This document shows, one piece after another, positions 1 to 6,296 of a DNA stretch of 24,895 nucleotides. Made by a program: the position numbers and the translations under genes. The stretch covers positions 1 to 24,895 of the forward strand of contig CAXSEF010000044.1 in assembly GCA_964236535.1 (NCBI GenBank). The letters run 5' to 3'. Every line of letters starts with the position of its first letter. The stretch's first letter is position 1. Source of the DNA: CAXSEF01 sp964236535. GTDB taxonomy: Bacteria > Pseudomonadota > Alphaproteobacteria > Acetobacterales > Acetobacteraceae. The notes under the pieces were generated by a model. It saw only the letters and a program-made list of their open reading frames with translations, made no database searches and was not told where the DNA came from.

Positions 1-462
1 GACTAAACCGAAAATGCTCTAGTGCGCGGGCTGACGCCCTCCAGCATGGTTGTCTTGTCATAGACGTCGTGTGGCGTATAGCCGCGGCTGGCGGACCAGC
101 GTGCCAGTTCCGCCCACCAGGCCCGGTGTATACTGACCGGTGCTGATGCTGTGGTCGATCCGGCGTTAGACCTCGCGCACTGCTGCTACCAGGCGAGCCG
201 CCCCATCCCCTGTCGTTCCACTTCGACGCTATGGTAAGTGGCCGGACCACATCCGTTGTATAACACAACCGTCATGGACAGGCCGATTTGACGATCTCCT
301 GCAGCTGCAGGTGCGTGTGACCCCACACCGCAGCATAGAACGAGGTCAGGACGCTGCACTGAATCCGCTGAGGCGCGAGTCCCAGACTCACACCAACCAA
401 GCCCAAGGCCATTGGCTGGAGCTCTGATCAACCAGCATGGAAGGCTTGTCGCCCCCAGACAA
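1..462. other. No confident gene; possible decayed coding remnants
   Basis: No convincing complete gene is visible here. Short minus-strand stretches look protein-like but are soon interrupted. One ends at a TAG at 3-5 and reads a Trp/Arg-rich segment (WWAELARWSASRGY). Another runs from an ATG at 412 to a TGA at 272 (46 codons) and contains VWGHTHLQLQE. GHTH resembles the last metal-binding motif of calcineurin-like phosphoesterases, but nothing else of that family is visible. I read the region as intergenic or decayed sequence; a minus-strand gene may continue beyond the left edge. Confidence 0.4.
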
Positions 463-507
463 TCCGACGTGGGTCGGACCTAGCTTCGCTTCATGCCCGA
501 CGAAGCT
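463..507 (-). terminator. Twin hairpin after the nitronate monooxygenase gene
   Basis: Two adjacent inverted repeats lie just past the stop codon at 511-513. The nearer pairs AGCTTCG (482-488) with CGAAGCT (501-507) across a 12-nt loop. The farther pairs TCCGAC (463-468) with GTCGGA (473-478) across GTGG. No T-run follows, so this would be a GC-rich stem terminator or a 3'-end stabiliser. Confidence 0.45.
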
Positions 508-510
508 CGC

Positions 511-1923
511 TCAGCGCCCGGTGACGATCCGCTCCACCAGCTGTCGAACCGTTGGCACGAACCCGTTCGAATAGAACGGGTCGCTGCTGAACCGGTAGCC
601 GTTATGCCCACTGAACATCAGGTTGTGGTCCGCCACCTCTACGGAGTCGTGGTCATGCCCGATGTCCTGCAGTGTTTTTTGAATGCAGAAGCTGCGTGGA
701 TCAGCCTTCTTGCCGTTGCTGAACTCCGGCTCGTGCTGGGCCCAATTGCTGAATCGGCATTGGCTGAGACACCCCATGCAAGCGATTTGATCGGCGGTGA
801 TCTCGGCCGCCTTCTCAGGGGTGACGAACACCAGTGTGCCATCCGGCGTGCGCAGCGCCTCGGTGAAGCCCTGAGCCTCCCAGTTCTGCACCGCCACCAG
901 GTCGTGCGACGTCAGGAACACCTTGCGCCGACGCGGCCCCACCCCGAATTCGGCGATATGATCGCCTACGGCTTCGGCGGTGAATGCCACCTGCCGGTCC
1001 GAGCGCTCGCGCAGCTCGCGCAAGAAGGCGTTGTTCACCGCCGAGGAGTAGAACCCGGTCGGGCTGAACTTGTTGAGCAAGATGTCACCCTGCTTCAGCG
1101 TGACCAAGCGCTGCTTCCACGCCTCACCAATCGGGCTCTCCGTCGTCAGCAGCGGCCGGGTGCCGAACTGGAACGCGATTGGTCCCAGCTCCGGGTTGTC
1201 GATCCAGTCCTCCCATTCTTCCAGCCACCAGACGCCGCCGGCCATGATGATCGGCGTCTCGCCCAGCCCGAACGCGCGCATCTGCTGGCGCAGCGCCACC
1301 ACCCGTGGATAGGGGTCCTCTGGCAGGAGCGGGTTCTCGCCGTTGCTTAACCCGTTATGACCGCCGGCGAGCCACGGGTCCTCATAGACCACGCCGCCCA
1401 GCAGGTCGGCGGCCTTGTGATACGCGCGCTTCCACAGTGCACCGAACGCCCGCGCCGACGACACTATGGGGTAGTAATGCACCCCGAATTTCGCTGCAAT
1501 GTCGCTAAGTCGATATGGCATGCCGGCCCCGCAGGTCAGGCCGTTGATCAGGCCACGGGCGCCTTCTAGTACGCCGGTGATCACGCGTTCCGCCGCACCC
1601 ATTTCCCAGAGGATGTTGGCGTGCACCCGACCCTGGCCGCCGGACAACTCGTGCGCGCGCTGCGCCTGGGTAATGCCGCCGCGGATCGCGAACGCCACCA
1701 GCTCCTCGTGCCGCTCGCGCCGGGTGCGTCCGTGATAGACCTGCGGGATGACCCGGCCGTCCTCACCGTAGCTGTCCGCGTTCACCGCGCTGAAGGTCCC
1801 GGCACCACCACTGGCGGCCCAGTGCCCGCAGGAGATGCCGTTCGACACCGCCACCCCCTTGCCGCCCTCGACCAGCGGCAGGACATCGACCCCGCCCATC
1901 CTGATCGCGTTGATCGCCTTCAT
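511..1923 (-). CDS. Nitronate monooxygenase-family FMN oxidoreductase
   Basis: This is a 470-residue protein of the nitronate monooxygenase/2-nitropropane dioxygenase-like family, which uses FMN in a TIM barrel to oxidise nitronates or related carbon acids. Visible signatures are the N-terminal GGKGVAVSNG (21-29 region), TCGAGMPYRL (130-139), the glycine-rich DPWLAGGHNGLSN (192-204), IIMAGGVWW (235-243) and FQFGTRPLLT (251-260). The C-terminal part has a cysteine cluster, C392-x2-C395-x3-C399, plus C423, which could bind metal or an Fe-S cluster; that is inference. I chose the ATG at 1923 because GCGGA lies about 9 nt upstream and the product then begins MKAINAIRMGG. An ATG at 1929 is nearly equivalent. 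The gene follows pnp on the same strand, but twin hairpins separate them, so it may have its own promoter. The physiological substrate is unknown. Confidence 0.85.
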   Translation of the reverse strand: MKAINAIRMGGVDVLPLVEGGKGVAVSNGISCGHWAASGGAGTFSAVNADSYGEDGRVIPQVYHGRTRRERHEELVAFAIRGGITQAQRAHELSGGQGRVHANILWEMGAAERVITGVLEGARGLINGLTCGAGMPYRLSDIAAKFGVHYYPIVSSARAFGALWKRAYHKAADLLGGVVYEDPWLAGGHNGLSNGENPLLPEDPYPRVVALRQQMRAFGLGETPIIMAGGVWWLEEWEDWIDNPELGPIAFQFGTRPLLTTESPIGEAWKQRLVTLKQGDILLNKFSPTGFYSSAVNNAFLRELRERSDRQVAFTAEAVGDHIAEFGVGPRRRKVFLTSHDLVAVQNWEAQGFTEALRTPDGTLVFVTPEKAAEITADQIACMGCLSQCRFSNWAQHEPEFSNGKKADPRSFCIQKTLQDIGHDHDSVEVADHNLMFSGHNGYRFSSDPFYSNGFVPTVRQLVERIVTGR

Positions 1924-2021
1924 CGCCATTGATCCGCAGTGGAAGTTGGAGATTGGTGACACTGACCAGGGTGGACAAGACCGGCAGAACGAACCGACCG
2001 CCGTCCCGCCACCCACATCGG

Positions 2022-2065
2022 ACCGGGTTACCGCACCCGGTACACCAGGCCGGCAAGGACCGGCC
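2022..2065 (-). terminator. Tandem hairpins downstream of pnp
   Basis: Two inverted repeats follow the pnp stop (2095). GGCCGG (2048-2053) pairs with CCGGCC (2060-2065) across 6 nt. ACCGGGT (2022-2028) pairs with ACCCGGT (2035-2041) across 6 nt. There is no U-tract. The position at the end of the ribosome-maturation cluster fits a terminator or an exonuclease-blocking 3' structure. Confidence 0.5.
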
Positions 2066-2094
2066 CGATGGTCCGCCCCTCCTAGCCGCCCGGA

Positions 2095-4242
2095 CTACTC
2101 CGCCGCGTCTTCGCGGCGCCCGCCCTTCGGCCCGACCTTGTCGGAGATGTCCTCTCCGGTCGCCTGGTCGACCACCCGCATCGACAGCTTGACCTTGCCA
2201 CGGTCATCGAAGCCCAGCACCTTGACCTTCACGGAATCGCCGACATTGACCACGTCCGAGGTCTTGTTGACGCGGCCGACCTGGAGCTCGCTCACGTGGA
2301 CCAGCCCGTCGCGCGAGCCTAGGAAGTTCACGAACGCCCCGAAGTCGGCGGTCTTGACCACCTTTCCCGGATAGATCAACCCCACCTCGGGCTCTGCTAC
2401 GATGCCACGGATCCAGTTGATCGCCTTCTCCGACGCCTCCGGCGAGCTTGCCGCCACCTTCACCGTGCCGTCGTCGCCGATGTCGATCTTGCAGCCGGTC
2501 TGCTCCGTGATCTCGCGGATCACCTTGCCGCCGGTGCCGATGATGTCGCGGATTTTCTCCTTGGGGATGCTGATCGTGGTAATCCGCGGCGCCGACGCCG
2601 CCACACTGCCGCGCGCGCCGGTCAGTCCCAGCGCCATCTCGCCCAGGATGTGCATCCGTCCGTCACGCGCCTGGTCGAGCGCAATCCGCATGATTTCCGG
2701 CGTGATCGAGGTGATCTTGATGTCCATCTGCAGCGAGGTGATGCCCGCTTCGGTGCCGGCCACCTTGAAGTCCATGTCGCCCAGGTGGTCCTCGTCGCCC
2801 AGGATGTCCGAGAGCACCGCGAACCCGCGATCTTCCTTGATCAGCCCCATGGCGATGCCTGCCACCGGACGCGTCAGCGGCACGCCGGCATCCATCAGCG
2901 AGAGCGAAGTCCCGCACACCGTTGCCATCGATGACGAACCGTTGCTCTCGGTGATCTCGCTCACGACCCGCAGCGTGTAGGGGAACGCGGTCTTGGCCGG
3001 CAGCACCGGTCGGATCGCCCGCCAGGCCAGCTTGCCATGACCGATCTCGCGCCGCCCCGGGCTGCCCATACGCCCCGCCTCTCCGACCGAGTACGGAGGG
3101 AAGTTGTAGTGCAGCATGAAGTGTTCGCGGTACTCGCCGTCAAGCGCGTCGACGATCTGCTCGTCCTGCCCGGTGCCCAGCGTGGCCACGCACAGCGCCT
3201 GCGTCTCGCCGCGGGTGAACAGCGCCGAGCCATGTGCACGCGGCAGCACGCCGACCTCGGCTACGATCGGCCGCACGGTCTTGGTGTCGCGCCCGTCGAT
3301 GCGGATGCCGTTGTCCAGAATCGCGTTGCGGACGATGTCAGCCTCGAGATCCTTGAACAGCGCCTTGGCCGAGCCCGTCTCCAGGCCCTCTGCCACCAGC
3401 TGCTCGGTCGCCGCCTTCTTTGCGGCTCCTACCTTCTCGTAACGCGCTTGCTTGACCCGCTCCTGGTAGGCCGCCGCGATCGGCGCCCGTGCTACCGCAT
3501 CGATCCGCGCGCGAAGGGTGCGCACCGACTCGTGCTCCTCGGCAACCGTCCACGGCTCCTTCGCCGCCTCCTCGGCCAATGCGATGATCGCGGCGATTAC
3601 CGGCTGGAAGCTCTGGTGGCCGAAATTCACCGCGCCGAGCATCACTTCCTCGCTCAGCTCGCGTGCCTCGCTCTCCACCATCAGCACGCCCGCCGTCGTC
3701 CCCGCCATCACCAGGTCCAGCGCAGCGCCCTCGGTCTGCTCCATCGTCGGGTTGAGGATGTAGGTGCCGTCGGCGAAGCCGATACGCGCCGCCGCCACCG
3801 GACCCATAAACGGGATGCCCGAGATCGTCAGCGCGGCCGAGCAGCCGATCAGCGCCACGATGTCCGGGTCGTTTTCCATGTCGTGGCTGAGCACGGTGGC
3901 AATGACCTGCACCTCGTTGCGGAACCCCTGCGGGAACAGCGGGCGCAGCGGGCGGTCGATCAGACGCGAGGTCAGCACCTCGTTCTCCGACGGCCGGCCC
4001 TCGCGCTTGAAGAAGCCGCCCGGGATCTTACCGGCTGCGAACGCCTTCTCCTGGTAGTTCACCGTGAGCGGGAAGAAGTCCTGCCCCGCCTTGACCGAGC
4101 GCACGCCAACTGCGGTGCACAGCACGATCGTGTCGCCGTAGGTCACGAGCACCGCGCCGTCAGCCTGCCGTGCGATCTTGCCGGTCTCCAGCACCAGTGT
4201 GCGGCCGCCCCAGTCGAGTTCCTTGCGGATATGGTTAAACAT
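2095..4242 (-). CDS. pnp: Polyribonucleotide nucleotidyltransferase (PNPase)
   Basis: PNPase, 715 residues, the usual family length. It degrades RNA 3' to 5' by phosphorolysis, works as a trimer and is often part of the RNA degradosome. Visible domains in order are the first RNase PH-like core, an alpha-helical linker, the second catalytic RNase PH-like core (GRREIGHGKLAWRAIRP and ITESNGSSSMATVCG), a KH domain with the loop IIGTGGKVIREI (about 555-620), and a C-terminal S1 domain (about 625-695, with GLVHVSEL). The ATG at 4242 gives the canonical N-terminus MFNHIRKELDWGGRTL and has AGGA about 8 nt upstream; the reading frame stays open further upstream, but that extension is low-complexity and unlike the family. 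The gene follows rpsO across a 289-nt gap with a hairpin just after rpsO, as in the conserved rpsO-pnp arrangement. Confidence 0.97.
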   Translation of the reverse strand: MFNHIRKELDWGGRTLVLETGKIARQADGAVLVTYGDTIVLCTAVGVRSVKAGQDFFPLTVNYQEKAFAAGKIPGGFFKREGRPSENEVLTSRLIDRPLRPLFPQGFRNEVQVIATVLSHDMENDPDIVALIGCSAALTISGIPFMGPVAAARIGFADGTYILNPTMEQTEGAALDLVMAGTTAGVLMVESEARELSEEVMLGAVNFGHQSFQPVIAAIIALAEEAAKEPWTVAEEHESVRTLRARIDAVARAPIAAAYQERVKQARYEKVGAAKKAATEQLVAEGLETGSAKALFKDLEADIVRNAILDNGIRIDGRDTKTVRPIVAEVGVLPRAHGSALFTRGETQALCVATLGTGQDEQIVDALDGEYREHFMLHYNFPPYSVGEAGRMGSPGRREIGHGKLAWRAIRPVLPAKTAFPYTLRVVSEITESNGSSSMATVCGTSLSLMDAGVPLTRPVAGIAMGLIKEDRGFAVLSDILGDEDHLGDMDFKVAGTEAGITSLQMDIKITSITPEIMRIALDQARDGRMHILGEMALGLTGARGSVAASAPRITTISIPKEKIRDIIGTGGKVIREITEQTGCKIDIGDDGTVKVAASSPEASEKAINWIRGIVAEPEVGLIYPGKVVKTADFGAFVNFLGSRDGLVHVSELQVGRVNKTSDVVNVGDSVKVKVLGFDDRGKVKLSMRVVDQATGEDISDKVGPKGGRREDAAE

Positions 4243-4531
4243 CGTTTCGTCCTGTCCCTGGCCCCGCGCCGTCTCGCGCAGCGGCCGTGCCATGGACGGG
4301 CGGGCGGGGCGATCCAGGAGGAACCCCGCATCGGGGGCGCGGCGTCTCGGGCGGCATGGGAGCGGTCTGCACGCGGCAGCCGCGAAGCCATGTGGCCGGA
4401 GACGCCGTGGCCGGATCGGCCGTTTGTCCCGCCGCGTCTGGCGTTGCCCTTCGCCCCAATGGCAAAGGGAAGCCCGGAAGCCCAGCTCTCGGTTCCGCAC
4501 CCGAGATCCGGGAGCCGGAACGGTCAGACGC
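4243..4531 (-). promoter_or_regulatory. rpsO-pnp intergenic leader
   Basis: This 289-nt gap has no convincing ORF. It contains the hairpin after rpsO (4492-4521) and short GC-rich inverted repeats that could form the pnp 5' leader. In enterobacteria this leader is cut by RNase III and bound by PNPase itself; whether that happens here cannot be told. I could not identify a clear -35/-10 pair. Confidence 0.35.
4492..4521 (-). terminator. Hairpin immediately after rpsO
   Basis: GTTCCG (4492-4497) pairs with CGGAAC (4516-4521), and an inner helix pairs CCCG (4500-4503) with CGGG (4509-4512). It begins 10 nt past the rpsO stop. There is no T-run, so it could be an attenuator, an RNase processing site or a stabiliser at the rpsO-pnp boundary. 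Confidence 0.5.
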
Positions 4532-4801
4532 TCAGCGACGCAGCCCCAGCCGGCCGATCAGCGTCTCGTAGCGGCCGGTGTCCTTGCGCTTGAGATAGTC
4601 CAGCAACCGGCGCCGCCGCCCGACCAGCATCAGCAGCCCACGACGCGAGTGGAAGTCCTTGGCATGCGTCTTGAGGTGCTCGGTCAGGCTGGTGATACGG
4701 TCCGAGATCAGCGCGACCTGCACCTCGGGGCTGCCGGTATCGGCATTGCCGGTGGCATACTCGCCGATGAGCGTCGTGCGACGCTCCGCTGTCTGCGACA
4801 T
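4532..4801 (-). CDS. rpsO: 30S ribosomal protein S15
   Basis: S15, 89 residues, exactly the usual length. It binds the central domain of 16S rRNA early in 30S assembly and often represses its own translation. Family motifs visible are TGSPEVQVALISDRI, LTEHLKTHAKDFHSRRGL and LVGRRRRLLDYLKRKD. Two consecutive ATG codons occur at 4804 and 4801. GGAG lies only 3 nt before the first and 6 nt before the second, so I chose 4801, which also gives the standard length. The gene sits 49 nt after truB and before pnp in the conserved cluster. Confidence 0.97.
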   Translation of the reverse strand: MSQTAERRTTLIGEYATGNADTGSPEVQVALISDRITSLTEHLKTHAKDFHSRRGLLMLVGRRRRLLDYLKRKDTGRYETLIGRLGLRR

Positions 4802-4822
4802 CATGAACTCCGTCCGTGGCCG

Positions 4823-4850
4823 CCCGCCGATGATGCAGCGGGCCGGCGGG
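4823..4850 (-). promoter_or_regulatory. Hairpin in the truB-rpsO gap
   Basis: CCCGCCG (4823-4829) pairs with CGGCGGG (4844-4850) across a 14-nt loop. It abuts the truB stop codon (4851-4853) and lies about 20 nt upstream of the rpsO start. It could be an intra-operon attenuator or part of an S15-binding leader; the sequence alone does not decide. Confidence 0.4.
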
Positions 4851-5771
4851 TTACAGCAGGCGCTCGGGCCTCAGCCAGCCATCGTCGAGACGGCACAGCC
4901 CGATCACGCGCTCACCCGCCATCGCACGCGCCAGCCCGCCATGAGCATCGGCCGATGATGGAATCCGATCCGCAAGATCAGCCAGGCTTAAAGCCTGGCC
5001 CTGCGAAACACGGATGGCCTCATGCCCTGTCAAGGCCAGCGCCGGGATGTCGGCCAGGGCGGTCAGGACGGGAAGCAGGAGGTCCGGAGAAGCTGGCGCG
5101 GTATCCTCCTCCCGTGCCAGGCTGTCCAGCGAAATCGCCCGCTCCAGCGTGAACGGTCCCACCCGCAGCCGGCGCAGGGCCGACACGTGCCCGTACGTTC
5201 CGCATGCCGCCGCCACATCGCGCGCCAGGCTCCGCATGTACACTCCCTTGCCGGACTGCACCTCGAACACCGCGGTCTCGGCGTCCGGACGCGCCACCAG
5301 ATCGAAACGGTCCACCCGCGCTGCCCGCGCCGCCAGTTCCGGCGGCCGCCCTTCGCGCGCCATATCGTACGCCCGCTCGCCCGCCACCTTGATCGCCGAG
5401 TACGCCGGCGGAACCTGCATGATCGCGCCGCGGAACGCCGGCAGCACCGCGTGGATCGCCTTGTCCGTCGGCCGAGCGTCCGACGTCGCCACCACCGCCC
5501 CATCGGCATCGTCGGTGTCGCGCGCCTCGCCGAGCCGCAGCGTGAACCTGTACAGCTTGGTCCCGTCCATCACGTAGGGCACGGTCTTGGTCGCTGCTCC
5601 GAACGCGATCGGCAGCACCCCGGTCGCCAGCGGGTCCAGCGTGCCGCCGTGGCCCGCCTTCTGCGCGTCAAAGGCGCGGCGCACCCGATTGACCACGCCG
5701 GTGCTGGTGATGCCGGAAGGCTTGTCGATGATCAGCCACCCGTCCAGCGGCAAACCCTTCTTGCGGCGCAT
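4851..5771 (-). CDS. truB: tRNA pseudouridine(55) synthase TruB
   Basis: TruB, 306 residues, converts U55 of the T-loop to pseudouridine in nearly all tRNAs. The catalytic motif GGTLDPLATGVL holds the nucleophile Asp46. Other family blocks are the N-terminal GWLIIDKPSGITS, VPPAYSAIKVAGERAYDMAR and SGKGVYMRSLARD, followed by a C-terminal PUA-like region. I chose the ATG at 5771 (MRRKKGLPLDGW). The frame stays open to 5822, but that extension is encoded by an intergenic repeat arm (5789-5842) and has no family similarity. No strong Shine-Dalgarno is visible upstream of 5771. The gene is separated from rbfA by 135 nt filled mostly by a repeat pair. Confidence 0.95.
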   Translation of the reverse strand: MRRKKGLPLDGWLIIDKPSGITSTGVVNRVRRAFDAQKAGHGGTLDPLATGVLPIAFGAATKTVPYVMDGTKLYRFTLRLGEARDTDDADGAVVATSDARPTDKAIHAVLPAFRGAIMQVPPAYSAIKVAGERAYDMAREGRPPELAARAARVDRFDLVARPDAETAVFEVQSGKGVYMRSLARDVAAACGTYGHVSALRRLRVGPFTLERAISLDSLAREEDTAPASPDLLLPVLTALADIPALALTGHEAIRVSQGQALSLADLADRIPSSADAHGGLARAMAGERVIGLCRLDDGWLRPERLL

Positions 5772-5788
5772 GAGCAAAAATCCAGGAA

Positions 5789-5907
5789 GAAAGCCAGGCC
5801 GGGCGCTGCCCAAACCCGCCAAAGGCCGAAATCTTTGGAACCATTACTTTAAGGTGCCGGTACAAGGGCGGCTCGCCCTGGCAGGTCTGGGCAGGCCCAG
5901 CCTTGCC
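5789..5907. repeat. Paired palindromic repeat, rbfA-truB gap
   Basis: Two arms of the dispersed intergenic repeat face outward. The left arm (5789-5842) reads on the minus strand and includes GGGCAGCGCCC and CTTTGGCGGG. The right arm (5864-5907) reads on the plus strand, with hairpins AGGGCG/CGCCCT (5865-5879) and CTGGGC/GCCCAG (5887-5900), and ends CCTTGCC. About 21 nt separate them. The right arm's last base is also the last base of the rbfA stop codon. Confidence 0.75.
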
Positions 5908-6296
5908 TACTGCTCGAGGTCCCGCGCCACCTCGGGCCGATGCAGCAGCTTGTCCACATGCATCGCATACTCCAGCGCCGTATCCGGTTGGAACGACACA
6001 TCCGGCGCCACCCGCAGCCGCATTGCGTGGGCGATCTGCCCACGCAGGTAAGGCGCCACTCGCCTAAGGTTCGGCAGCAGCGCATCGACATCGCTGCGCC
6101 CAAGCCGCGCCACGAACGCCGTGGAGTGCTTGAGGTCCGGTGAGATCCGCACTTCGGTGACGGTGACCTGCGCCATCGCCAGCTCCGGGTCACGGAACTC
6201 GCCACGGGCGAAAATCCCCGCCAGGATGTGGCGGATCTCCTCGCCCACGCGAAGCTGCCGCTGCGTCGGCCCCTTCGGTGTGATCCGCTTGCTCAA
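5907..6296 (-). CDS. rbfA: 30S ribosome-binding factor A
   Basis: RbfA, 129 residues, a small KH-like protein that binds immature 30S subunits and assists 16S rRNA 5'-end maturation, also in cold adaptation. Family features visible are QRQLRVGEEIRHILAGIF near the N-terminus, ARGEFRDPEL, then VTVTEVRISPDLKHSTAFV and LRGQIAHAMRLRVAPDVSF. The most likely start is a TTG at 6296, which overlaps the infB stop as TTGA and gives MSKRITPKG, close to known RbfA starts. A GTG at 6323 would add nine residues with no family likeness. Translation is probably coupled to infB. A repeat arm runs right up to the stop codon. Confidence 0.93.
   Translation of the reverse strand: MSKRITPKGPTQRQLRVGEEIRHILAGIFARGEFRDPELAMAQVTVTEVRISPDLKHSTAFVARLGRSDVDALLPNLRRVAPYLRGQIAHAMRLRVAPDVSFQPDTALEYAMHVDKLLHRPEVARDLEQ

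Noticed and set aside
493..1350. A 285-codon plus-strand open frame opposite the oxidoreductase gene
   Set aside because: Shadow of the confident minus-strand gene; no motif.
3037..4593. A 518-codon plus-strand open frame opposite pnp
   Set aside because: Antisense shadow of PNPase with no recognisable domain or ribosome-binding site.
5772..5822. An N-terminal extension of TruB
   Set aside because: It is encoded by a repeat arm and has no similarity to TruB; the ATG at 5771 gives the family N-terminus.
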